Source of the DNA: Chloroflexi bacterium RBG_16_72_14
GTDB lineage: Bacteria; Chloroflexota; Limnocylindria; Limnocylindrales; CSP1-4
Direction of reading: 5' to 3'
Length of the DNA stretch: 16,158 bases
Assembly: GCA_001797035.1 (NCBI GenBank)
Contig: MGOE01000065.1
Location: forward strand, 15,050 to 31,207
Made by a program: the position numbers and the translations under genes. The notes beneath the pieces were generated by a model. That model searched no databases and was not told where the DNA came from. It saw only the letters and a list, made by a program, of their open reading frames with translations. The stretch's first letter is position 1. Each line of letters opens with the position of its first letter. Positions 1 through 6,090 of this stretch are shown here, in pieces.

Positions 1-76
1 CCGGGTTCGGCGGCGAGGTCCGGGTTCGGCCCGCCCGCCCCGCGACCTGCGCCCCCGGTTCACCCGGACCGTGCGG

Positions 77-88
77 TACCGTCGCGGC
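77..88 (+). promoter_or_regulatory. Putative -10 element for a leaderless MFS transcript
   Basis: The hexamer TACCGT (77-82) fits TANNNT and is followed by six bases and then GTG at 89, so transcription would begin at or next to the start codon. No Shine-Dalgarno sequence precedes this GTG. The same arrangement is seen before citrate synthase and the PfkB kinase in this window. No convincing -35 is visible. The sequence before it (1-70) holds a 10-base direct repeat, CCGGGTTCGG at 1-10 and 20-29, of unknown meaning. Confidence 0.4.
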
Positions 89-1347
89 GTGCAGCAACCC
101 GTGCCCCGTGCCCCGCAGGACTGGCGGGTCGTCGTCGCCGTGTTCTGGGTCACGCAGCTCGTCGAGGGCGCGGGCGTGAGCCAGGTGTTCGCGCTGCTGC
201 CGTCATACCTCCGCGAGCTGGGCGTTCCGGAGGGCGAGCGGCTGGCCTTCGTGGGCCTGTACAGCTCGCTCGTGTTCGTGCTCGGCCTGCCGCTGGTGCC
301 GCTGTGGGGCGTGTGGGCGGACAAGTACAGCCGCAAGGCGGTGATCATCCGCAGCGCCCTCGTCGAGATGGTGGTGTTCGGGCTGGCGGCGCTGGCGCGC
401 GAGCCGTGGCAGCTGGCGGTCGCCGTGCTGCTGATCGGGTTCCAGCTCGGCAACACGGGGGTGATGCTGGCCGGCATCCGGGACGTGACCCCGAGGCGGC
501 GGCTGGGCACGACGATCGGGCTGTTCGGCGCCGCGGGCGCGATCGGGTTCGCCGTCGGCCCCGCCCTCGCCGGCCTGCTCATCGACGGCGCCGGCTGGTC
601 GATCTCCGCCGTGTTCGCGCTGTCTGCCGCGCTCTCGCTCGGGACGGCGCTGCTCGTCGGCCTCGGGACGCGGGAGGTGCGACCCGAGGTCGTGCCGGTG
701 GGCCCGGTGCTGCGTCTGGCGTTCGGCGCGGTCCGTGGCGTGCTGGGCGACCCGGCGGTCCGCCGGCTGTTCGCGGTGTACGGCGTGGTGTTCCTCGCCA
801 ACCAGATGTCGCGACCCTATACGCCGGTGCTCGTGGAGGACCTGGTGGGGACGGGCCCCGGGCTCGCGTCGGGCATCGCGCTGGTGATGGGGGTGGCGTC
901 GCTTGTCGGCGCGGTGACCGCTCCGGGCGCCGGCTGGCTGGGCGACCGCATCGGGTTCCGGCCGGTGCTCGTGACCGCGCTCGTGGGCGGCGGTGTCGCG
1001 AGCCTGCTGATGCCGGCGATGCCGGCGCTGGGGGCGCTGGCGGGTGCGGCGGTGCTGCTGGGGGCGGCGGTCGCGATCTGGGGGCGATGGTGTTCTCGCT
1101 GCTGGCCACGGAGGTGCCGGCGGACCGCCGGTCGGCGACGCTCAACCTCGTCTACCTGCCGCTGTACGTGGCCGGGATCGTCGGGCCGGCGATCGGCGGC
1201 GCGGTCGCCGCGGGCGCGGGCGCGGGCGGGCCGTTCGTCGCGGGCGGCCTCGTGTTCCTGCTCGGCGCCGCGGCCGTGGCGCTTCGCCGGCCCGCGCGGC
1301 CGGCCGGGCCGGAGGCGGCCGACCGCGTGGCGGTGCCGCTCAGCTAG
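89..1347 (+). CDS. MFS transporter, reading frame broken by a single-base deletion
   Basis: This is a 12-helix-type major facilitator superfamily permease of the inner membrane, probably a drug or small-molecule exporter; the substrate cannot be inferred. Motif A between helices 2 and 3 is clear as GVWADKYSRK, about residues 74-83 counted from the GTG at 89, and its second-half counterpart is GWLGDRIGFRP. The frame opened at 89 runs in good hydrophobic sequence to about 1079, then becomes Arg/Ser-rich nonsense ending at 1471. From the G run at 1080-1084 the plausible protein continues in the next frame (AMVFSLLATEVPADRRS, then LVYLPLYVAGIVGPAIGG) to a TAG at 1345-1347. One extra G would restore an intact protein of about 419 residues, normal for the family. 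GTG at 71 is an alternative start, but it lies upstream of the -10-like hexamer. The gene is either a recent pseudogene or carries a sequencing/assembly error. Confidence 0.85.
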
Positions 1348-1379
1348 CCCGCGGGGCCCGGCGGCGCGCTATTCGGCGG

Positions 1380-1447
1380 GGCCATCGTTCCGCGGCGCCA
1401 TCGTGCCGCGACGCCATCGTGCCGCGGCGCCATCGTGCCGCGACGCC
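1380..1447. repeat. 16-bp tandem repeat, about four copies
   Basis: Three nearly identical 16-base units, GCGCCATCGTGCCGCG, lie at 1395-1410, 1411-1426 (first base A) and 1427-1442. A diverged unit at 1380-1394 precedes them and a partial unit follows to about 1447. They begin 30 bases after the MFS stop. The unit is not a multiple of three, so a conserved repeat peptide is unlikely. Function is unknown. Confidence 0.85.
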
Positions 1448-1479
1448 GCGCCTGCCAGGACGTGGGCGTGACGCTGTCA

Positions 1480-1628
1480 TGTGCATTCCTGGGCTTGGCA
1501 AGCCGGAAGGATCCCGAAGCCCCGCCCCGCGGCCGGCTTGTCCGACCGAATGTCGGCCACATGTGCATCAGGGGCGACAACTCGGCCGCGGGCAAGGCGC
1601 TGGGCCGGCCCAACCCCCAGGATGCACA
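1480..1628. repeat. About 150-bp segment bounded by imperfect inverted repeats
   Basis: The left end TGTGCATTCCTGGGCTTGG (1480-1498) reappears reversed and complemented at 1610-1628 with one base missing and about two mismatches. A further related direct copy (CATGTGCATCAGGGG) starts at 1560. Inside are a second inverted pair, CAAGCCGG at 1499-1506 with CCGGCTTG at 1533-1540, and a short hairpin CCGAC-N5-GTCGG near 1542-1556. No gene is convincing here. This could be a small non-coding mobile or palindromic element, or a folded leader. It carries no transposase. Confidence 0.4.
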
Positions 1629-1639
1629 CCAGGGACGCA

Positions 1640-1659
1640 CGGCGCCGGCCAAGGCGCCG
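1640..1659. other. Short perfect hairpin
   Basis: A seven-base-pair stem, CGGCGCC (1640-1646) with GGCGCCG (1653-1659), closes a six-base loop. There is no T run after it on either strand, so it is not a classical intrinsic terminator. It sits between the inverted-repeat segment and the 55-bp repeats. Confidence 0.3.
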
Positions 1660-1670
1660 GGGACCAGGCC

Positions 1671-1831
1671 CGCCCGGCGCCTGACCGCCGGCCACGGGTC
1701 GATCACGGACCCGCCCGGCGCCTGACCCGCTCGACCCCACCGCCGGCCACGGGTCGATGGCGGACCCGCCCGGCGCCTGACCCGCTCGGCCCCACCGCCG
1801 GACACGGGTCGATGGCGGACCCGCCCGGCGC
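1671..1831. repeat. 55-bp tandem repeat with a conserved hairpin, upstream of corA
   Basis: Full units lie at 1712-1766 and 1767-1821. A first unit at 1671-1711 lacks 14 internal bases and a short partial unit begins at 1822. Each unit contains the stem CGGGTC-N7-GACCCG (1695-1713, 1750-1768, 1805-1823). The loop differs (GATCACG in the first, GATGGCG in the others) while the stem is unchanged. A 55-base period is not a multiple of three, which argues against coding. The array ends about 40 bases before the corA -10 hexamer, so it could affect corA expression or simply be a minisatellite. Confidence 0.85.
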
Positions 1832-1873
1832 CCCCGCGCACCGATGCCCATGCGGCCGCCCGACCGCGTGCGC

Positions 1874-1879
1874 TAGGAT
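1874..1879 (+). promoter_or_regulatory. Putative -10 element of corA
   Basis: TAGGAT fits TANNNT. Six bases later lies an A that is the first base of an ATG (1886), so the transcript is predicted to begin there, 22 bases ahead of the corA GTG. No clear -35 is seen, which is common for TANNNT promoters in GC-rich genomes. Confidence 0.4.
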
Positions 1880-1885
1880 CGCCCC

Positions 1886-1990
1886 ATGCGGACCGGAGTG
1901 CCTCCAAGTGCCGAACCTGCTGCTTCGCCCGCGGCTGCGTGCGACTCGGCCGGGTGGAGCGCTGCCGGGCGCCTCCGGTTCGGCCGCTGA
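1886..1990 (+). CDS. Possible 34-residue leaderless leader peptide overlapping the corA start
   Basis: An ATG exactly six bases after the TAGGAT hexamer opens a short frame of 34 codons ending in TGA at 1988-1990. It overlaps the corA ribosome binding site and the first 27 codons of corA in another frame. The predicted peptide is Ala/Pro-rich and begins MRTGVPPSAEPAASPA. If the mRNA starts at 1886 this frame would be translated leaderlessly and its ribosomes would pass over the corA start region. Leader peptides are known ahead of Mg2+ transporter genes in enterobacteria (mgtL, corL), but no homology to them is claimed. It may equally be a chance ATG at the transcription start. Confidence 0.25.
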   Translation: MRTGVPPSAEPAASPAAACDSAGWSAAGRLRFGR

Positions 1991-2912
1991 GGCCTCCGAG
2001 CCCGACATCATCGAGGCGGCCGGCGTCCGCTGGGTGAACCTGGAGCGGCCACGCGAGGCGGACCGCGAGTGGCTGGAGCGGGAGTTCGGGTTCCACCCCC
2101 TCGCCATCGAGGACGTCGCGTCGCGCAACCAGCGCCCCAAGCTCGACGCGTACGACGACTACCTGTTTATCGTTCTCCACTTCCCGGTGTTCGACAAGTC
2201 GCAGGACCGCCTGCTCACCGCGGAGGTCGACCTGTTCGTCGGCCCGGACTACCTGATCACCCTGCCGGACCAGAACCTGCCGCCGCTGGGCGCGATGTTC
2301 GAGCGCCACCGGGAGCGTGACGAGGTGCGCGAGTCGGTGTTCAGCAAGGGAACCGGGTACCTGCTGTACAAGATCGTGGACACCTGCGTGGACGCCTCGT
2401 TCCCGATGCTCCGCAAGATGGGCGCCAAGCTGGACCAGCTGGAGGACGACATCTTCGAGGGACGGTCCGCCGAGATCGTCCGGGACCTGTCGAACGCAAA
2501 GCAGGAGATCATCAACTTCCGGCGCGTCATGCGGCCGATGCGGGCGGTCCTCCGGGACCTCGAGCGCACCAAGCAGCGCTACCTGGCGGAAGAGCTGGAT
2601 ATCTACTTTGACGACATCACCGACGCCGCCGAGCGAATCTGGGACGTGCTCGAGAACTACAAGGAGGTCGCGGAGGCACTCGAGGATTCCAACGAGTCCG
2701 TGCTCTCGCACCGCCTGAACGCCTCGCTGCGCGTCCTCACCGCGTTCAGCGTCGCGATGCTGCCGCTGACGTTGCTGGCCTCGATCTTCGGCATGAACGT
2801 GCCCCTGCCCGGCCAGCCCGGGGGCGTGGTCGAGTTCCTGCTGATCATCGGGCTGATGGCGGTCACCCTGGCCGGCGTGCTGCTGTTCTTCCGCCGGCGC
2901 GGGTTCCTGTAG
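1908..2912 (+). CDS. corA: CorA-family magnesium/cobalt transport protein
   Basis: This is a 334-residue CorA channel, close to the usual family length, which forms pentameric Mg2+ (and Co2+/Ni2+) channels in the cytoplasmic membrane. The long acidic, helical cytoplasmic domain occupies about residues 30-270. It is followed by helix 1 (about 277-295), the selectivity motif GMN at 295-297, a short periplasmic loop, helix 2 (about 307-327) and the basic end RRRGFL that is typical of the family. GTG at 1908 is chosen as start because GGAG lies at 1895-1898 with nine bases between. The open frame extends far upstream only through repetitive DNA. The first 30 residues are Ala/Gly/Arg-rich and not conserved-looking. 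The 55-bp repeat array lies directly upstream, and the gene converges on citrate synthase with a 23-base gap. The family assignment is firm; the preferred ion is not determined by sequence. Confidence 0.93.
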   Translation: MPNLLLRPRLRATRPGGALPGASGSAAEASEPDIIEAAGVRWVNLERPREADREWLEREFGFHPLAIEDVASRNQRPKLDAYDDYLFIVLHFPVFDKSQDRLLTAEVDLFVGPDYLITLPDQNLPPLGAMFERHRERDEVRESVFSKGTGYLLYKIVDTCVDASFPMLRKMGAKLDQLEDDIFEGRSAEIVRDLSNAKQEIINFRRVMRPMRAVLRDLERTKQRYLAEELDIYFDDITDAAERIWDVLENYKEVAEALEDSNESVLSHRLNASLRVLTAFSVAMLPLTLLASIFGMNVPLPGQPGGVVEFLLIIGLMAVTLAGVLLFFRRRGFL

Positions 2913-2935
2913 GCCGGAGCGGACCGCTTCGCGAC

Positions 2936-4054
2936 CTATGCCCCCGGCAGCGACCGCTCCGCAGCCCCGACGTAGCGCACGTCCGGCCGGATCAGCCGGT
3001 TCGCGGCGCCCTGCTCGATCGCATGGGCCGTCCAGCCGGCGTGGCGGGCCAGCGCGAACGTCGCGGGGAACAGGTCCGGCGTGAGGCCCACGCCCATCAG
3101 CACCGGGGCCGCGTAGAACTCGACGTTGGTCTTGAGCGGCCGGTCCGGGTACTTCTCGCCCAGCACGCGGAGCGCCACGTCCTCCACCGCGATCGCCAGC
3201 TCCAGCCACTCCGGCCGGTGCTCCATGGACTCGGCAACCTCGCGCAGCGCGGCCGCCCGCGGGTCGTAGGCGCGGTACACGCGATGCCCGAAGCCCATCA
3301 GCCGCGTCCCGCTCGCCAGCGCCTCGCGGACCCAGACCTCGGCGCGCTCGGGCGTGCCGACTTCGTGGATCTGCTCCACCACCTCCGACGGCGCACCGCC
3401 GTGGAGCGGGCCCTTCATGGCCCCGATTGCCCCGGCCACCGCGGACGCGATGTCGGAGCGGGTCGACGTGATCACGCGGGCGGTGAACGTGGAGGCGTTG
3501 AAGCCGTGCTCGGCGCCGACGATGAAGTAGGCGTCCAGGGCGCGGGCCGTGGCGGCGTCGGGGCGCTCCCCGTTGATCTGGTACAGGTAGCCGGCGACGA
3601 GGTCGAGGTCCGGATCCGGTGCCACGGGCTCGAGGCCCCGCCGGATGCGGGCGAAGGCGGCCAGCGCCGAGGGCGAGAAGGCCGTCAGGGCACGCGCCTG
3701 GTCGGGTGTCGGCGGGAACGACGGGTCGGTGACCGCGCCCCAGGCCGAGACCGCGGTGCGCAGGGCGTCCATCGGGCGGGCGGTCGTCGGCAGCGCGCGC
3801 AGCGCTGCCATCACCGTGCCCGGGACCGGCAGGCAGGGGAGCGTCGCGTCCGGGCGCCACTCGCCGGACCACAGCAGCTCCGCGACCGCGGCGTAGGAGC
3901 CGGCCCGCACCAGCTCGCCGATGGGATAGCCGCGGTAGAGCAGGCGGCCGGCGGCGCCGTCGATGTGGGACAGGGACGTCTCGCCGGCGACGACGCCCTC
4001 GAGGCCGGGGGAGTAGGGGCGGGTGTCGGCGGCGGGCGCCGCGGGGTCGGTCAT
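2936..4054 (-). CDS. gltA: Citrate synthase, short form
   Basis: The gene encodes a 372-residue citrate synthase, the enzyme that condenses oxaloacetate with acetyl-CoA to citrate at the entry of the TCA cycle. The length matches the compact dimeric type rather than the longer allosteric Gram-negative hexamers. Active-site signatures are in order: AEHGFNAST around H183, KGPLHGGA with H218, GFGHRVY with H257, and KTNVEFYAAP with E312. The last position is usually the catalytic Asp (NVDFY), so a conservative Asp-to-Glu change is present. A 2-methylcitrate synthase activity cannot be excluded from sequence. ATG at 4054 is chosen because a TACCAT hexamer lies exactly six bases upstream, suggesting a leaderless transcript of its own. 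It is 37 bases downstream of the GlsB-type gene on the same strand, so read-through from the pentose phosphate operon is also possible. Confidence 0.93.
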   Translation of the reverse strand: MTDPAAPAADTRPYSPGLEGVVAGETSLSHIDGAAGRLLYRGYPIGELVRAGSYAAVAELLWSGEWRPDATLPCLPVPGTVMAALRALPTTARPMDALRTAVSAWGAVTDPSFPPTPDQARALTAFSPSALAAFARIRRGLEPVAPDPDLDLVAGYLYQINGERPDAATARALDAYFIVGAEHGFNASTFTARVITSTRSDIASAVAGAIGAMKGPLHGGAPSEVVEQIHEVGTPERAEVWVREALASGTRLMGFGHRVYRAYDPRAAALREVAESMEHRPEWLELAIAVEDVALRVLGEKYPDRPLKTNVEFYAAPVLMGVGLTPDLFPATFALARHAGWTAHAIEQGAANRLIRPDVRYVGAAERSLPGA

Positions 4055-4066
4055 GGCCCGATGGTA
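4055..4066 (-). promoter_or_regulatory. Putative -10 element for leaderless citrate synthase mRNA
   Basis: Read on the minus strand, TACCAT (4066-4061) is followed by CGGGCC and then the ATG of citrate synthase. There is no Shine-Dalgarno sequence. A TTGACC hexamer lies at 4083-4078 but only 11 bases from the -10, too close for a standard -35. Confidence 0.45.
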
Positions 4067-4091
4067 GCCCCCAACGCGGTCAACGGGCGGG

Positions 4092-4349
4092 TCAGCGCTG
4101 CCCCTCGATCGCCTTCAGGACGATGCGGACGACGATGGCGCCGAGCGTGGCGAACACCAGCGCGCCGATGAAGCCCTGGACCTGGCCCAGGCCCATCTGC
4201 TCGCTCAGCCAGCCGCCGACGAAGCCGCTGATGATGCCCACGACGATGGTCGGCAGGCAGCCCTGCGCGCTCCGCACGCCGACGAACCAGCCAGAGATCG
4301 AGCCGGCGAGGAAGCCGATGACCAGCCAGCCGACGACGCTCATGTCCAT
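4092..4349 (-). CDS. GlsB/YeaQ/YmgE-family small membrane protein
   Basis: This 85-residue protein belongs to the family annotated as transglycosylase-associated or stress-response membrane proteins. Three hydrophobic segments are visible at about residues 6-24, 32-50 and 58-80. The Gly-rich pattern GWLVIGFLAGSISGWFVG, followed by a second segment with VVGIISGFVGGWL, is typical. The protein ends in a short basic tail. The molecular function of the family is not established; some members respond to envelope or acid stress. ATG at 4349 and ATG at 4343 are both possible. Neither has a clear Shine-Dalgarno sequence, while CACACT, a poor -10 match, lies six bases before 4349. It follows the hydrolase gene by 24 bases on the same strand. 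Confidence 0.88.
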   Translation of the reverse strand: MDMSVVGWLVIGFLAGSISGWFVGVRSAQGCLPTIVVGIISGFVGGWLSEQMGLGQVQGFIGALVFATLGAIVVRIVLKAIEGQR

Positions 4350-4373
4350 GCGTGGAGTGTGGCATGCCGTGCG

Positions 4374-5222
4374 TCAGCTCGCGAGGAATCGTTCGACGGC
4401 CGCGATGAACGCGGCGGGGTGGCTGTGATGCGCGCCGTGCCGCGCGCCCTCGATGGTGATCAGGCGGCCCCGGGGGAGGCGGGCGTCGAGGGCCGCGGCG
4501 CCGTCGCGGAACGCGGGCGGGGATGCGGAGCCCACGAGCTGGAGGACAGGGACGGCGACCCGCGCCAGGGCATTCATCGACACCGCGGGGGCGCCGTCGG
4601 CCGCCTCGAGCTCCCGGACGATCGTCGGGGCGGCGGCCACACGCAGGGGCCACACCGGGTCGGCCCGGAACCGGGCGAGGTCGGCCTCGGTCATCCCCGT
4701 GACCTCGGTCATGAACCGCGCGAGCAGCGCCTCGAGATCACCTGCGGCGAGGTCCGCGCGGAGGCGGGCGAGGAGGTCGTCGCCGGCGGACTCGCCGGCG
4801 GACTCACCGGCCGCCTTCCGGGTAGGCGCGCTCTCGTACGCCACGACGCGCCGGATGGATCGCGTCAGGAGCGTCGCCCCGAGGGCGATCCGACCGCCCA
4901 GCGAGTGCCCCACGACGTCCACCGGGACGCCGGACTCCGCGGCCAGCGCCTCGGTCACGGCCGCCACGTCCTCCAGCTCCCGCTCGATCGCGTAGGCGGC
5001 CCCGTCGCCGGAGTCCCCACGCCCGCGCCGGTCGATCGCATGCAGCGCATGGCGGCGCGCGAGCGCCGGCCCGACGACCCGCCACGTCCGGTGGTCGCCC
5101 GTGGTCCCGTGCACCAGCACGAGCGGCGGCCCGTCGGCGGCACCAGTGGTGAACACCGCGATCCGCGTCCCGTCCGGCGACCGGACGAGCCGCGACGGGA
5201 CGTCCGGGAACGCCGCGACCAC
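4374..5222 (-). CDS. Alpha/beta hydrolase fold protein
   Basis: This 282-residue soluble alpha/beta hydrolase has the expected order of motifs: oxyanion-hole loop LVLVHGTTGDH (H38-G39), DRRGRGDS after the fourth strand (about 64-71), nucleophile elbow VGHSLGG with S107, and a C-terminal His, most likely H262 in EGARHGAHHSHP. The usual acid position after strand 7 reads GSASPP, so the Asp/Glu often found there is Ala. The acid may come from elsewhere or activity may differ. The substrate is unknown; esterase, lactonase or haloperoxidase-like activities are all compatible. GTG at 5222 is chosen because GGAG (5233-5230) overlaps the pgl stop codon, seven bases upstream of it. The 10-base gap and shared stop/SD bases indicate coupling to pgl. 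Residues 138-148 carry a small tandem repeat, AGESAGESAG. Confidence 0.85.
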   Translation of the reverse strand: MVAAFPDVPSRLVRSPDGTRIAVFTTGAADGPPLVLVHGTTGDHRTWRVVGPALARRHALHAIDRRGRGDSGDGAAYAIERELEDVAAVTEALAAESGVPVDVVGHSLGGRIALGATLLTRSIRRVVAYESAPTRKAAGESAGESAGDDLLARLRADLAAGDLEALLARFMTEVTGMTEADLARFRADPVWPLRVAAAPTIVRELEAADGAPAVSMNALARVAVPVLQLVGSASPPAFRDGAAALDARLPRGRLITIEGARHGAHHSHPAAFIAAVERFLAS

Positions 5223-5232
5223 TGGCCGGCTC

Positions 5233-6090
5233 CTATCCGCGCGGCAGGTTCGCGGGCGCCGCCGCCTCGTCGAGCAGCCAGGTCGCGTTGGGCAGGAACG
5301 TCGCTCGCACCGGCAGCTCCCGCACGTCGCCGCCGGCCCAGGCCCGCCCCAGCACGTCCGCCTTCGACGCCCCCGTGGACACCACCAGCACGCGCCGGGC
5401 GGCCGCCAGCAGGCGCGGGTGGATCGTGACGCGCGCCACGTGCGGCTCCACGTGCGACGGGGCGGCGACGGCGGCACACAGCTCCATCGAATCCCACACC
5501 GCGGACCCGGGGAACACCGACAGCACGTGCCCGTCGGGTCCCACCCCCAGCACGATCACGTCGAAGGCCGGCACGCTGCCCACCCCGCCCCCGGATCCGG
5601 CCGCGCCGGGGACCAGCGACCGCATCGTCTCCGCGTACGCCGCCGCCGCCCAAGCGGGCCCGCCGCCGCCCCCGATCGCCGCCCTCATCGGCACCGCGTG
5701 GAGGTTCGCGACCGGAAGGTGGACGCCCGCGCCGGCCGCGGCCACGTCCGCGCGGTTCGCCGCGGAACCGGTCTCGCCGCCGCCGGTGTCGAGCAGGACC
5801 TGCATGAGCGGCAGGACGTTGGACAGCGGATGGTCGGCCGGGACGAAGCGGTCGTCGCCCCACCACACGTGCACCTGATCCCAGTCCACGGCGTCCCGCA
5901 GCGGGGGCACGCGCAGCGCCCGGTAGATGCCGGGCGCGGCGGAGCCGCCGGTCGTGGCCCAGTGCGCCACGCCGCGCTCCTCGATCGCCACCGCCAGGCC
6001 GCGCGCGATCTCCGCGGCCGCGGCGGCGGACACGTCGTCGGCGGATGGCAGCACGACAAGCCGGGGACGGATGGTCGCGTCTGCGGTCAT
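5233..6090 (-). CDS. pgl: 6-phosphogluconolactonase
   Basis: The gene encodes a 285-residue enzyme of the DevB/NagB-like family that hydrolyses 6-phosphoglucono-1,5-lactone to 6-phosphogluconate, step two of the oxidative pentose phosphate pathway, in the cytosol. Signatures are ATTGGSAAPGIYRAL (45-59), VWWGDDRFVPADHPLSN (75-91) and GVGPDGHVLSVFPGS (182-196), which contains the conserved DGH. It is slightly longer than usual because of Gly/Ala-rich insertions around 100-125 and 138-172. Its ATG overlaps the opcA stop codon (ATGA at 6090-6087), and a GAGG lies seven bases upstream, so translation is probably coupled to opcA. Its place directly after zwf-opcA supports the assignment over glucosamine-6-phosphate deaminase. 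Confidence 0.93.
   Translation of the reverse strand: MTADATIRPRLVVLPSADDVSAAAAAEIARGLAVAIEERGVAHWATTGGSAAPGIYRALRVPPLRDAVDWDQVHVWWGDDRFVPADHPLSNVLPLMQVLLDTGGGETGSAANRADVAAAGAGVHLPVANLHAVPMRAAIGGGGGPAWAAAAYAETMRSLVPGAAGSGGGVGSVPAFDVIVLGVGPDGHVLSVFPGSAVWDSMELCAAVAAPSHVEPHVARVTIHPRLLAAARRVLVVSTGASKADVLGRAWAGGDVRELPVRATFLPNATWLLDEAAAPANLPRG

Noticed and set aside
1348..1471. C-terminal continuation of the original MFS frame past the G run
   Set aside because: The residues are Arg/Ser-rich nonsense and include the 16-bp repeats. The other frame carries the recognisable permease end at 1347.
1671..1831. CRISPR-like reading of the 55-bp repeats
   Set aside because: The units abut with no unique spacers and no cas genes are present. 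It is a simple tandem array.
1044..1907. Upstream extension of the corA frame
   Set aside because: It runs through the MFS gene in another frame and through tandem repeats. The GGAG plus GTG at 1908 gives a normal-length CorA.
2913..2935. Terminator between corA and citrate synthase
   Set aside because: Only a five-base stem with a one-base loop is possible and there is no T run.
1344..3872. Very long minus-strand open frame across the corA region and the start of citrate synthase
   Set aside because: It is antisense to corA and out of frame with citrate synthase, and its Arg/Gly/Ala-rich composition matches no family. Such frames are expected in GC-rich DNA.
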